From: an uncultured Clostridia bacterium
Lineage (GTDB): Bacteria > Bacillota > Clostridia > Oscillospirales > Oscillospiraceae
Length of the DNA: 9,548 bases
NCBI GenBank assembly: GCA_946405655.1
Contig: CAMJHX010000038.1
Location: forward strand, 1-9,548
Direction: 5' to 3'
Shown here: positions 1 to 6,820 of the stretch, one piece after another
Layout: each line of letters opens with the position of its first letter
Numbering within the stretch: the stretch's first letter is position 1
Notes under the pieces: generated by a model
The model's input: the letters and a program-made list of their open reading frames with translations, nothing else
Database searches by the model: none
What the model was told of the DNA's origin: nothing
Translations under genes and position numbers: made by a program

Positions 1-1034
1 TCCCGATCGGCCGCGGCCAGCGCGAGCTCATCATCGGCGACCGCCAGACCGGCAAGACCGCCATCGCCATCGACACGATCCTCAACCAGAAGGGCAAGGA
101 CGTGATCTGCATCTACGTCGCCATCGGTCAGAAGGAATCGACCGTCGCGAGCGTGGTCGAGACGCTGCGCTCCCGCGGCGCGATGGATTATACCACCGTC
201 GTCTGCGCCCACGCGTCGGAGCCCGCGCCGATGCTCTATATCGCGCCGTACGCCGGCGCCGCCATCGGCGAGCACTTCATGTATCAGGGCAAGGACGTCC
301 TCATCATCTACGACGATCTCTCCAAGCAGGCGGTCGCCTACCGCGAGATCTCCCTGCTCCTCCAGCGTCCGCCCGGACGCGAGGCGTACCCCGGCGACGT
401 GTTCTATCTGCACTCCCGTCTGCTCGAGCGCGCGGCGAGACTCTCCGATGAGCTCGGCGGCGGCAGCATGACGGCGCTGCCGATCATCGAAACGCAGGCG
501 GGCGATATCTCCGCCTATATCCCCACGAACGTCATCTCCATCACCGACGGGCAGATCTTCCTCGAGACCGACCTCTTCCACTCCGGCGTCCGTCCGGCGG
601 TCAACGTCGGCCTCTCGGTCAGCCGTGTCGGCGGCGCGGCGCAGCTCGGCGCCATGAAGCAGGTCGCGGGCAGACTCCGCATGGATCTCGCGCAGTATAG
701 AGAGCTCGCTTCCTTCGCGCAGTTCGGCTCCGATCTCGATAAGTCCACCCGGGCGACCCTGGAGCGCGGCGCGCATATGACCGAGCTCTTGAAGCAGCCG
801 CAGTATCAGCCGATGGACGCGGCCGATCAGGTCGTCGCGATCTTCGCCGCCGCCGAGGGCTATACCGATTCCCTCCCGCTCGAGGCCGTTCCGCGCTTCG
901 AGGAGGGCCTCGTCGACGAGGTGCACCGCAAAATGCCCGCCCTCGCCGACCAGATCTACACCGGCAAAAAGCTCCCCGCCGAGACGCTCACAGAGCTCCG
1001 CGGCGTGATCGAGGCTTTTAAGGAAACGTTCTAA
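1..1034 (+). CDS. atpA: F1F0 ATP synthase subunit alpha, C-terminal part (5' end outside window)
   Basis: Non-catalytic nucleotide-binding subunit of the F1 head; alternates with beta in the alpha3beta3 ring at the cytoplasmic face of the membrane. The reading frame is open from base 3 and gives 343 residues before TAA at 1032-1034. About 160 residues are missing compared with the usual ~500-510, so this is truncation by the window edge, not a broken gene. Seen near the start: PIGRGQRELIIGDRQTGKT, with the alpha-type P-loop GDRQTGKT at visible residues 12-19. Further on are the DDLSKQAVAYR segment, the LLQRPPGREAYPGDVFYLHSR stretch (split here: LLQRPPGREAY, then PGDVFYLHSR) and VGLSVSRVGGAAQ, which holds the arginine finger that reaches the beta active site. 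The C-terminal helical part is intact. The first internal Met (base 102) is not the true start. atpG follows after 70 nt in the canonical A-G-D-C order. Confidence 0.98.
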   Translation, partial: PIGRGQRELIIGDRQTGKTAIAIDTILNQKGKDVICIYVAIGQKESTVASVVETLRSRGAMDYTTVVCAHASEPAPMLYIAPYAGAAIGEHFMYQGKDVLIIYDDLSKQAVAYREISLLLQRPPGREAYPGDVFYLHSRLLERAARLSDELGGGSMTALPIIETQAGDISAYIPTNVISITDGQIFLETDLFHSGVRPAVNVGLSVSRVGGAAQLGAMKQVAGRLRMDLAQYRELASFAQFGSDLDKSTRATLERGAHMTELLKQPQYQPMDAADQVVAIFAAAEGYTDSLPLEAVPRFEEGLVDEVHRKMPALADQIYTGKKLPAETLTELRGVIEAFKETF

Positions 1035-1040
1035 AGAACC

Positions 1041-1066
1041 GTAGGGCGGGGACCTGTGCCCCGCCG
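1041..1066. repeat. short palindromic repeat (GTAGGGCG...CGCCG type) in atpA-atpG spacer
   Basis: The spacer holds GTAGGGCG...CCCCGCCG: a 7-bp perfect stem GGCGGGG (1045-1051) / CCCCGCC (1059-1065) with a 7-nt loop. It is followed at once by a second possible hairpin, GCCGC ct GCGGC (1063-1074), which would compete with the first. A related module with the same ends, GTAGGGCG and CGCCG, but a different stem interior lies at 4080-4106. There is no U-tract, so it does not look like a terminator. From memory, REP-like modules of this form are common in gut Clostridia genomes. The role here is unknown; in an mRNA it could affect stability or the alpha:gamma expression ratio (inference). Confidence 0.7.
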
Positions 1067-1104
1067 CCTGCGGCGCATTTTCCACCGAAAGCAGGTGAAG
1101 CAAC

Positions 1105-1971
1105 ATGGCAAATATGCGCGCGATCCGTTCGCGCATCAAAAGCGTGCAGAACACGCAGCAGATCACCAAGACCATGAAGATGGTCGCGGCGGCGAATCTC
1201 CGGCGGACGCAGACCGGCATGTCGGCCATGCGCACCTTCGCCGAACAGACGCAGCAGCTCATGGACGCGCTGCTCGCGGGCGGCGCGCAGTATGAAAACC
1301 CGCTGCTCGAGCGCCGCGAGGACGTGAAAAACGTCTGCTATGTGCTCTTCGTCGGCAACCGCGGACTCTGCGGCATGTATAACCACGCGAACGTGCGCTT
1401 CCTGCAGCAGCTCTGCAGGGAAGAGACGCGCCCCTGCTCCGTCGTCGTCTACGGCCGGTGGGGGAGGGACGTCATCGCCCAGAGCGGGCTGAACGTGATC
1501 GAGACGTTCCAGGACGTCTCCGATACGCCCACGATGAACGACGCGCTGCAGCTCGCGGACTATCTCAAGCGCATGTATCTCTCCGGCGAGGCCGATGAGA
1601 TCCATCTCATTTATCAGCATTTCAAGAGCGTGCTCAGCCAGAGCCCGACGGATCTGCAGCTCCTGCCCGCCGCGCCCGAGGCGAAGGGCGAGTCGCCGCA
1701 TGATTACATCTTCGAGCCGGACGAGGCCACCATTCTGGAAAACGTCCTGCAGCTGTATGTGAACAACACGGTGCTCTCCGTCCTGCTCGAGGCGAAGACC
1801 GGCGAGCACGCAGCGCGCATGACCGCCATGAGCACCGCCACGGATTCCACGCGCGAGCTCATCGCGGCGCTCCAGCTGCATCTCAACCGCGCAAGACAGG
1901 CGGCGATCACCACCGAGATCTCAGAGATCGTCGGCGGAGCAAACGCGCTGAAGAAAAACAAGAAATCGTAA
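1105..1971 (+). CDS. atpG: F1F0 ATP synthase subunit gamma
   Basis: Central rotor stalk of F1; its coiled coil turns inside the alpha3beta3 ring and couples proton or sodium flow to ATP synthesis. The product is 288 aa, the normal length. It starts with MANMRAIRSRIKSVQNTQQI, the conserved N-terminal rotor helix, and ends with the conserved C-terminal helix containing ITTEISEIVGGANAL. The mid-protein motif NRGLCGMYN matches the family's GLCG-[AY]-[FYN]N signature. The start is set by AGGTG at 1093-1097, 7 nt before the ATG. The spacing on both sides is unusual for this operon type: 70 nt upstream with a hairpin repeat, and 203 nt downstream with a compound repeat. Directly after the stop is a small stem-loop GGCAAG (1976-1981) / CTTGCC (1990-1995) without a U-tract. 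Confidence 0.98.
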   Translation: MANMRAIRSRIKSVQNTQQITKTMKMVAAANLRRTQTGMSAMRTFAEQTQQLMDALLAGGAQYENPLLERREDVKNVCYVLFVGNRGLCGMYNHANVRFLQQLCREETRPCSVVVYGRWGRDVIAQSGLNVIETFQDVSDTPTMNDALQLADYLKRMYLSGEADEIHLIYQHFKSVLSQSPTDLQLLPAAPEAKGESPHDYIFEPDEATILENVLQLYVNNTVLSVLLEAKTGEHAARMTAMSTATDSTRELIAALQLHLNRARQAAITTEISEIVGGANALKKNKKS

Positions 1972-2005
1972 CTGCGGCAAGACGCCTTTCTTGCCGACAG
2001 AATCC

Positions 2006-2119
2006 AGTTAGGAGTTAGGAGTGAGGAGTTAGGAATGAAGGTGCTGCCGAAGGCAGCGATTCCAATCGTCGGCTTTGCCGACACATCAACTCCTAACTCC
2101 TAACTCCACACTCCTAACT
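2006..2119. repeat. compound inverted-repeat element (GGAGTTA family), copy 1, between atpG and atpD
   Basis: A MITE-like element of about 114 bp with perfect 10-bp terminal inverted repeats AGTTAGGAGT (2006-2015) and ACTCCTAACT (2110-2119). Each arm is made of near-tandem GGAGTTA units (AACTCCT on the other arm). Between the arms are two small perfect hairpins: GCTGCC gaa GGCAGC (2043-2057) and GTCGGC ttt GCCGAC (2068-2082). A second, related copy lies at 4015-4175 and shares the order arm, GGTGC hairpin, GCGATT, GTCGGC hairpin, CAC, arm. There is no ORF or transposase inside. No clear target-site duplication is visible. It widens the atpG-atpD spacer to 203 nt, but the atpD Shine-Dalgarno lies downstream of it and is intact. 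Confidence 0.8.
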
Positions 2120-2160
2120 TGGAGGAGTTTTATCCGCATTTCCCTCTATCTACCTCTATA

Positions 2161-2166
2161 AGGAGG
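2161..2166 (+). promoter_or_regulatory. strong Shine-Dalgarno of atpD
   Basis: AGGAGG lies 8 nt before the atpD ATG, the best ribosome binding site in the visible operon. A strong site fits the need for beta at three copies per complex against one gamma. It also lies outside the inserted repeat, so translation of atpD does not depend on coupling to atpG. Confidence 0.85.
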
Positions 2167-2174
2167 ATTTCACC

Positions 2175-3557
2175 ATGGAAACCGGTATTGTCCGCCGGGT
2201 CATTGGGCCTGTTGTGGACGTGCAATTCCCGTCCGGACGTCTTCCGGATATCTATAACGCCATCGAGGTCGATCTCGAAGGCCGCAAGGTCGTCATGGAG
2301 TGCGTGCAGCAGCTGGGCGACAGCGCGGTCCGCTGCGTCAGCCTCTTCTCCACGGACGGCATGGCGCGCGGCAATCTCGCCGTCGACACCGGCAAGCCCG
2401 TCTCCGTCCCCGTGGGCGAGGCGACGCTCGGCCGCATGTTCAACGTCATCGGCGAGCCGATCGACGGCAAGGGCCCCGTGGAGACCGCGGAGCGCATGCC
2501 CATCCACCGCGACGCGCCGGGCTTTACCGACGTTGCCCCCGCCACCGAGATCCTCGAGACCGGCATCAAGGTCGTCGACCTGCTCGCGCCCTACGCCAAG
2601 GGCGGCAAGATCGGTCTCTTCGGCGGCGCCGGCGTCGGCAAGACGGTGCTCATCATGGAGCTCATCCGCAACATCGCCTATGAGCACGGCGGCTACTCCG
2701 TGTTCGCGGGCGTCGGCGAGCGCTCCCGCGAGGGCAACGACCTCTGGAATGAGATGAACGAGTCCGGCGTCATCAGCAAGACGGCGCTGGTCTTCGGCCA
2801 GATGAACGAGCCGCCCGGAGCCAGACTCCGCGTGCCGCTCTCGGGCCTCACGATCGCGGAGAACTTCCGCGACGAATCCGGCCTCGATGTGCTGCTCTTC
2901 ATCGATAACATCTTCCGCTTCACGCAGGCGGGCTCCGAGGTTTCGGCGCTGCTGGGGCGCATGCCCTCCGCCGTCGGCTATCAGCCCACCCTCGCCACCG
3001 AGATGGGCACGCTGCAGGAGCGCATCACCTCCACGCGAAACGGATCTGTCACGTCCGTGCAGGCGATCTATGTCCCTGCGGACGACCTGACCGACCCGGC
3101 TCCCGCCACGGCGTTTGCGCATCTGGACGCCACGACCGTTCTGGACCGCTCGATCTCCGAGCTCGGCATTTATCCCGCCGTCGATCCGCTGGCCTCCACC
3201 AGCCGCATCCTCGAGCCGCACATCCTCGGCAAGGAGCACTATGAGACCGCCCGCGCCGTCCAGCGCGTGCTGCAGAAGTATAAGGATCTGCAGGACATCA
3301 TCGCCGTCCTCGGCATGGACGAGCTCGGCGTCGAGGACAAGGCGACCGTCGCCCGTGCGCGCCGCATTCAAAGATTCCTCTCGCAGCCGTTCCACGTGGC
3401 GGAGAACTTCACCGGCATGGAGGGCAAGTATGTCCCCCTGAGTGAGACGATCAAGGGCTTCCAGGCGATCCTCGCCGGCGACTGCGACGATCTGCCCGAG
3501 CAGGCGTTCCTCATGGCGGGCACGATTGACGAGGTTCTGAAGAAACGCGAGGTGTAA
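2175..3557 (+). CDS. atpD: F1F0 ATP synthase subunit beta (catalytic)
   Basis: Catalytic subunit of F1; binds ADP and phosphate and makes ATP at the alpha/beta interface. The product is 460 aa, the usual length. Features by residue: N-terminal beta-barrel (about 1-75); P-loop GGAGVGKT (150-157, catalytic Lys156); GERSREGND (181-189, with catalytic Glu182 and Arg183); ALVFGQMNEPPGAR (204-217); Walker B strand ending at Asp244 in LLFIDNIFRF; SALLGRMPSAVGYQPTLA with the neighbouring EMGTLQERIT; adenine-pocket Tyr333 in GIYPAVDPLASTSR. The lever motif usually read as DELSEED is DELGVED here (382-388). Nothing is truncated. It is 3 nt upstream of atpC, so those two are probably translationally coupled. 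Confidence 0.99.
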   Translation: METGIVRRVIGPVVDVQFPSGRLPDIYNAIEVDLEGRKVVMECVQQLGDSAVRCVSLFSTDGMARGNLAVDTGKPVSVPVGEATLGRMFNVIGEPIDGKGPVETAERMPIHRDAPGFTDVAPATEILETGIKVVDLLAPYAKGGKIGLFGGAGVGKTVLIMELIRNIAYEHGGYSVFAGVGERSREGNDLWNEMNESGVISKTALVFGQMNEPPGARLRVPLSGLTIAENFRDESGLDVLLFIDNIFRFTQAGSEVSALLGRMPSAVGYQPTLATEMGTLQERITSTRNGSVTSVQAIYVPADDLTDPAPATAFAHLDATTVLDRSISELGIYPAVDPLASTSRILEPHILGKEHYETARAVQRVLQKYKDLQDIIAVLGMDELGVEDKATVARARRIQRFLSQPFHVAENFTGMEGKYVPLSETIKGFQAILAGDCDDLPEQAFLMAGTIDEVLKKREV

Positions 3558-3560
3558 GCC

Positions 3561-3977
3561 ATGGCAGATCGCATCCATCTGCAGATTGTCACCGCCGGCG
3601 GCGTGGTGTTTGACCGCATGGTGCATGTGGTCAATCTCCCGCTCGAGAGCGGCAGCGCCGGCATCCTCGCCGACCACGCCCCGCTCATCGGCGCCGTGGT
3701 CGACGGCGCGGTCACCTGCGCGTCCGACGAGGGCGAATACGTCATCGCCGTCGGCATCGGCGTCGTGAACGTGGTGAACAACGAGGTCACCGTCCTCTCC
3801 CGCACGGCGGAGGAGGCGGAGACCATCGACCTCGCCCGCGCCGAGGCAGCGGAAAAGCGCGCCAGAGAGCGCCTCGCCGCCAAAACCGCCGATACAGACG
3901 CCGCCCGCGCCGAAGCCGCCCTCCACCGAGCCGTAGCCCGCCAGCACGCGGCGCATATGGTCAAGAAGCACAAATAA
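3561..3977 (+). CDS. atpC: F1F0 ATP synthase subunit epsilon
   Basis: Small subunit at the foot of the gamma stalk; in bacteria its C-terminal helices can swing up and inhibit ATP hydrolysis. The product is 138 aa, typical size. Residues 1 to about 85 form the N-terminal beta sandwich: LQIVTAGGVVFDRMVHVVNLP, the conserved GILADHAPL loop, and the strand VGIGVVNVVNNEVTVL. Residues ~90-138 are two Ala/Arg/Glu-rich helices separated near KTADTD. The start ATG is 3 nt after the atpD stop; AGGTG (3550-3554) inside the atpD end is 6 nt upstream. It is the last gene of the operon and a terminator starts within 1 nt of its stop codon. Confidence 0.97.
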   Translation: MADRIHLQIVTAGGVVFDRMVHVVNLPLESGSAGILADHAPLIGAVVDGAVTCASDEGEYVIAVGIGVVNVVNNEVTVLSRTAEEAETIDLARAEAAEKRARERLAAKTADTDAARAEAALHRAVARQHAAHMVKKHK

Positions 3978-4016
3978 AAAAACACGCGCCGGATTCGTCT
4001 CCGGCGCGCGTTTTTT
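3978..4016 (+). terminator. intrinsic terminator of the atp operon
   Basis: A GC stem CGCGCCGGA (3985-3993) pairs with TCCGGCGCG (4000-4008). After one A.C mismatch it continues into A/T pairs formed by the upstream A-run and the downstream T-run (4011-4016). The loop is TTCGTC (3994-3999). It begins right at the atpC stop, as expected for the end of the operon. Confidence 0.93.
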
Positions 4017-4175
4017 GAGAGTGGAGCGTGGAGAGTTGAGAGTGGAGATAAGGTGCGCTCCGCGCGATTGCCAGTCCCTGTAGGGCGCGATGCCCACATC
4101 GCGCCGCAATTCAAATCCGTCGGCGCAAGCCGACACCACCATTCCTAACTCCTAACTTCTAACTCCACTCTCAAC
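4015..4175. repeat. compound inverted-repeat element, copy 2, downstream of atpC
   Basis: The left side carries two copies of TTGAGAGTGGAG (4015-4026 and 4036-4047). Its complement CTCCACTCTCAA ends the right side (4163-4174, extended by one base as a 13-bp match to 4035-4047). The right arm also has AACTCCTAACTTCTAACTCC-like units as in copy 1. The inside holds a GCGC tcc GCGC hairpin, the GTAGGGCG module (4080-4106), and GTCGGC gcaa GCCGAC (4119-4134). Compared with copy 1 the order is the same, with the GTAGGGCG module added between GATTGCC and GTCGGC. The left end overlaps the T-run of the atp terminator. It contains no coding capacity. Confidence 0.75.
4080..4106. repeat. GTAGGGCG...CGCCG palindromic module nested in copy 2
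   Basis: A perfect 9-bp stem GGCGCGATG (4084-4092) / CATCGCGCC (4097-4105) with loop CCCA. The ends GTAGGGCG and CGCCG match the free-standing module at 1041-1066, while the stem interior differs. This is the pattern of a mobile or copied hairpin kept by structure rather than by exact sequence. It interrupts the otherwise collinear order of copy 1 and copy 2 of the larger element. Confidence 0.7.
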
Positions 4176-4180
4176 GCTGC

Positions 4181-4212
4181 AAAACCGCACAGCCATTCGG
4201 CTGTGCGGTTTT
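4181..4212 (-). terminator. perfect-stem terminator of the minus-strand transporter gene (probably bidirectional)
   Basis: A 14-bp perfect stem AAAACCGCACAGCC (4181-4194) / GGCTGTGCGGTTTT (4199-4212) with an ATTC loop. On the minus strand the AAAA side becomes the terminal U-run, 15 nt after the stop codon of the gene at 4228-5133. The TTTT on the other side means it can also stop read-through from the atp operon. With the terminator at 3978-4016 it insulates the convergent pair. Confidence 0.92.
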
Positions 4213-4227
4213 GATATTTGACTGGTT

Positions 4228-5133
4228 TTACAGATCCAGAATGCCGAGAATCACAATGCCGATCACGACGAGCAGAATCATCAGATAGTGCTTTGCCGAG
4301 AGCTTTTCGCGCAGGAACACGCGGCTCCAGAGCACCGAGGCTGCGCAGTAGGCGGAGATGATGGGCGCCGCGTACATGACGTGCGTCTCGTCAGCGATTG
4401 CGTAAATGTAGGCAAACTGTCCCGCCGTCTCAAACACGGCGCCGATGTACTTCGGCGCTTCGAGCTTCGGCACGAGCCTGTCGCGGCGGATCAGCACCAC
4501 GTAGACAAAGCAAACGACGGCGGCGGCGAGGAACGTCAGCTCATAGGCGCAGTTGGCGCTGTCCTCATTGAGCTCGCGCAGCACGATCGTGTCAGCGAAA
4601 GTGCCGGCGGCGTCGAGCAGCATATAGGCGATCGGCAGCGCCAGCGCCAGCCAGCTCTTGGCGTATTTGTAGTTCGAGATCTCCTGCCGTGCCGCGCGCA
4701 GCTGCTCGTCCTCGCGCGACTCCACGACGCCGAGCCCGATCACGCCGAGCGAGACGAGAATGACCGCCGCGACGGCGGCGGGCGTCGTCTCCACGTCGCC
4801 CGTGATGAACCACAGCAGGGCGACCAGCGCGCCGGAGGCGTTGCAGATGGGGCTCGAAATGCTCAGCTCGATATAGCGCAGGCCGACGTAGCCCAGCGTC
4901 ATCGAGCCGATGTACAGCAGCGATACCGGCAGATACGTCCAGATCACATGCCACGAGATCTCCGTGCCGCCGATGAAAATTTCATATGCCGCGTGCAGAC
5001 CCATCACCAGGCCGACTGCCATCACCATCTTCAGGTGTGCGAGCCTGTCGTCCGGCTCGCGGCAGCCAATTTTGGAAAACAGATCCGATCCGGACCAGCA
5101 GAGCAGCGCAATCAGCGCCAGAACAAACCACAT
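4228..5133 (-). CDS. EamA/DMT-superfamily transporter
   Basis: Predicted inner-membrane carrier of the drug/metabolite transporter superfamily, 301 aa, the usual size for the two-repeat, ten-helix type. Hydrophobic segments are visible at about 1-22, 33-56, 64-88, 92-113, 117-139, 159-184, 193-217, 229-249, 251-275 and 282-299. A charged linker (138-158) separates the two five-helix halves. The pattern VFLREKLSAKHYLMILLVVIG near the end matches the FLxExLs...G...I hallmark of the C-terminal EamA repeat, and LRYIELSISSPICNASGALVALL its counterpart in the first repeat (given here as two pieces: LRYIELSISSPIC, NASGALVALL). The substrate cannot be read from the sequence. The start MWFVLALIALL is natural for helix 1; the ribosome site is a weak purine-rich run GAGGAAGAGAGAG. 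The gene lies 91 nt after prmA and may be co-transcribed or use its own promoter. Confidence 0.88.
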   Translation of the reverse strand: MWFVLALIALLCWSGSDLFSKIGCREPDDRLAHLKMVMAVGLVMGLHAAYEIFIGGTEISWHVIWTYLPVSLLYIGSMTLGYVGLRYIELSISSPICNASGALVALLWFITGDVETTPAAVAAVILVSLGVIGLGVVESREDEQLRAARQEISNYKYAKSWLALALPIAYMLLDAAGTFADTIVLRELNEDSANCAYELTFLAAAVVCFVYVVLIRRDRLVPKLEAPKYIGAVFETAGQFAYIYAIADETHVMYAAPIISAYCAASVLWSRVFLREKLSAKHYLMILLVVIGIVILGILDL

Positions 5134-5185
5134 AGCGTTTTCTCTCTCTTCCTCTGAAAATGTATCGTTTTACCTCGAGAAAGTT

Positions 5186-5209
5186 ATCATATCTCAGTTG
5201 AAATGTCAA
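5186..5209 (-). promoter_or_regulatory. possible promoter upstream of the EamA gene (weak call)
   Basis: The 91-nt gap after prmA is AT-rich compared with its surroundings. On the minus strand it contains a perfect TTGACA (+ coordinates 5204-5209) and TATGAT (5186-5191). The spacing between them is only 12 nt, so they are unlikely to work as one sigma-70 pair. TTGACA with TAACTT at 17 nt, or TATGAT with a poor -35 box (TTCTGT) at 17 nt, are the alternatives. Confidence 0.35.
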
Positions 5210-5224
5210 CAGAATGTACAGCTG

Positions 5225-6148
5225 TTACGCCCTGCATTCAAAGCAGTGCCACTCTTCCTCGCACCGATGATTCACGATTTCAAACCCGTTCTTCTCCAGC
5301 GCGGCCTGCACCTCGTCCTGCCGTCCCTCGATGATGCCGCTTGTGAGAAACACGCCGTCCGCCTTCAGAAACGGCCGCACGATCCCGGCGAGCGGGATGA
5401 TCACGTCCGCCACGATGTTCGCCGTCACGATATCATACCCCTCGCCGAGCAGCTTTCGCATCCCCGCGTCCGTGAGCACATCCCCGGCGTAGACGGCAAA
5501 GCGATCCTTGCCGATGCCGTTCAGCGCCGCGTTCGCCTCCGCGACCTCGGGGGCCTTCGGGTCAATGTCGCAGCCCGCCGCGCGAGAGCACCCCAGCAGC
5601 AGCGCGCCGATGGCGAGAATGCCGCTGCCGCAGCCGAGGTCGAGCACGGTCTTTCCGCTCCCGGCATAGCGCTCCAGCGCCGCGAGACACATCTTCGTCG
5701 TCGCGTGGCTGCCGGTGCCGAAGATCAGCCCCGGGTCGAGCCGCAGGGGAATGCGCCCGTCCTCGGGCGCCTCCAGCCATTCCGGCACGACGACGAGCTT
5801 CTCTCCGACCTCGATCGGCTCATAATACTGCCGCCAGTTGTTCTCCCAGTCGCTGTCCTGCACGGTCGCGGTCGTGATCTCCCGCCCGAGAGAGGCGCGG
5901 ATCGAGTCCAGCAGCGCCCGGCCGTCGGCGTCGTCCGAGAGATAGAACTTCACGCGCGACACGCCCTTGAATTGGTTTTCCAGCGCCTCGTCCACATAGT
6001 CCCAGTATTGATGATTCGTCTCCAGAAAGCTCCGGAAGTCCTGCTCGTCCTCCACGACCATGCCGCCCGCGCCAAGCGCAGCCAGCTGCTCGCAGAGCGC
6101 GTCAATCTCCCCGCTCACCGCCGGGACGGAAACTTCAATCCATTGCAT
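5225..6148 (-). CDS. prmA: ribosomal protein L11 methyltransferase
   Basis: Cytoplasmic SAM-dependent enzyme that trimethylates ribosomal protein L11. The product is 307 aa, normal length. Residues 1 to about 95 form the L11-recognition ferredoxin-like domain, starting MQWIEVSVPAVSGEIDALCEQL. The linker carries DSDWENNWRQYYEPIEVGEKL (98-118; pieces DSDWENNW and RQYYEPIEVGEKL). The catalytic part holds RLDPGLIFGTGSHATTKMCL (136-155), SAM motif I VLDLGCGSGILAIGA (168-182), the acidic motif CDIDP (193-197) and the NIVADVIIPLA segment (254-264), where most relatives read NILA. The start is fixed by GGAGGAA (+ coordinates 6155-6161), 6 nt from the ATG. It begins 26 nt after the stop of the membrane-protein gene at 6175-6789, so the two form a likely operon. 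No rsmE follows, unlike many Firmicutes. Confidence 0.96.
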   Translation of the reverse strand: MQWIEVSVPAVSGEIDALCEQLAALGAGGMVVEDEQDFRSFLETNHQYWDYVDEALENQFKGVSRVKFYLSDDADGRALLDSIRASLGREITTATVQDSDWENNWRQYYEPIEVGEKLVVVPEWLEAPEDGRIPLRLDPGLIFGTGSHATTKMCLAALERYAGSGKTVLDLGCGSGILAIGALLLGCSRAAGCDIDPKAPEVAEANAALNGIGKDRFAVYAGDVLTDAGMRKLLGEGYDIVTANIVADVIIPLAGIVRPFLKADGVFLTSGIIEGRQDEVQAALEKNGFEIVNHRCEEEWHCFECRA

Positions 6149-6174
6149 CTTCTGTTCCTCCGATTATTTCGATT

Positions 6175-6789
6175 TTAATGCTTCATCCCGCTGTCATCCA
6201 CCGGCAGCGCGGGATAATGCTGCGTCAATTCCGCCAGCACTGCGCGAACCTCCTCCGGCATTTTCGGCCGGGGCTGACGCACGCTCAACTGAAACAGAAC
6301 CTGATAATCCCCCGTGATCTGCGCGGCGCCCACGCGGTAGATGCGGCTTCGCGGCGCTTGCCCACCGGCTAGACCATATATCCACTCGGAATACAAATAC
6401 GCCGTATCCCGCACATCCAGCACAGTGCCGCGCTGAAAGAAAAACGCATAGTCCTTTGTGTAAATGCGATCCTTCTGGCGCTTTGGCTGCGGCGCCGCTT
6501 GCAGCGCCGAGAGTGCGGAGGCGGGGGCCTCAACAGCGCTGACATTCCATACCGTCCGCGCGATCCGAATCAGACACAGGCAGGACGGGATCACCAGCAG
6601 TCCCGTGAGCGTTGCCGCCAGAAACACCAGCACATGTACGCCGCCGGAGACCTGCAGGATCAGCGCCGAGACGGACGCAACGAAGCCGAGTATCATGGCA
6701 ATGGAGCAAAGACCTTTCCAAAGCATCCCGCCCCGGGACAGCGTATCCCAGTAGATCCGCTTTGCCAATTCCCAATGCTCGCGCGTCAT
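6175..6789 (-). CDS. uncharacterised two-TM membrane protein
   Basis: I do not recognise this family. The product is 204 aa. A short charged N-terminus (MTREHWELAKRIYWDTLSRGG) is followed by two hydrophobic segments at about 24-46 and 51-75, which form a hairpin. A ~125-residue soluble domain follows with aromatic-rich stretches (IYTKDYAFFFQRGTVLDVRDTAYLYSEW, about 109-136, in two pieces: IYTKDYAFFFQRG and TVLDVRDTAYLYSEW). The tail is Pro-rich and ends VDDSGMKH. There is no signal peptide or catalytic motif. The start is supported by AGAAGGA (+ 6796-6802), 6 nt upstream. It precedes prmA by 26 nt and probably shares its mRNA. The fold resembles sensor-like two-TM proteins whose soluble part reads YcxB-like patterns, but this is a weak impression only. 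No obvious promoter was found upstream, where a MITE-like repeat sits. Confidence 0.8.
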   Translation of the reverse strand: MTREHWELAKRIYWDTLSRGGMLWKGLCSIAMILGFVASVSALILQVSGGVHVLVFLAATLTGLLVIPSCLCLIRIARTVWNVSAVEAPASALSALQAAPQPKRQKDRIYTKDYAFFFQRGTVLDVRDTAYLYSEWIYGLAGGQAPRSRIYRVGAAQITGDYQVLFQLSVRQPRPKMPEEVRAVLAELTQHYPALPVDDSGMKH

Positions 6790-6820
6790 CGTACATCCTT
6801 CTTTCGCATGTGATCGTCAT

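Noticed and set aside
1976..1995. Terminator directly after atpG
   Set aside because: The GGCAAG/CTTGCC stem is only 6 bp with an 8-nt loop and no following T-run, and the operon must continue to atpD and atpC.
2006..2119. CRISPR-like array from the repeated GGAGTTA units
   Set aside because: Units are about 7-8 nt with no unique spacers of constant length, arranged as inverted arms. This is a palindromic intergenic element, not CRISPR.
2130..4142. 670-aa minus-strand open frame opposite atpD and atpC
   Set aside because: Low-complexity Asp/Gly/His/Arg-rich antisense shadow. atpD and atpC are beyond doubt, and this frame runs through the atpC terminator and the repeat.
5186..5209. TTGACA plus TATGAT as a consensus promoter for the EamA gene
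   Set aside because: The boxes are individually good but only 12 nt apart, too close for one sigma-70 promoter. Listed only as a weak regulatory possibility.
4910..6178. 422-aa plus-strand open frame opposite prmA
   Set aside because: Antisense to prmA and the EamA gene, compositionally biased, with no ribosome site or motif.
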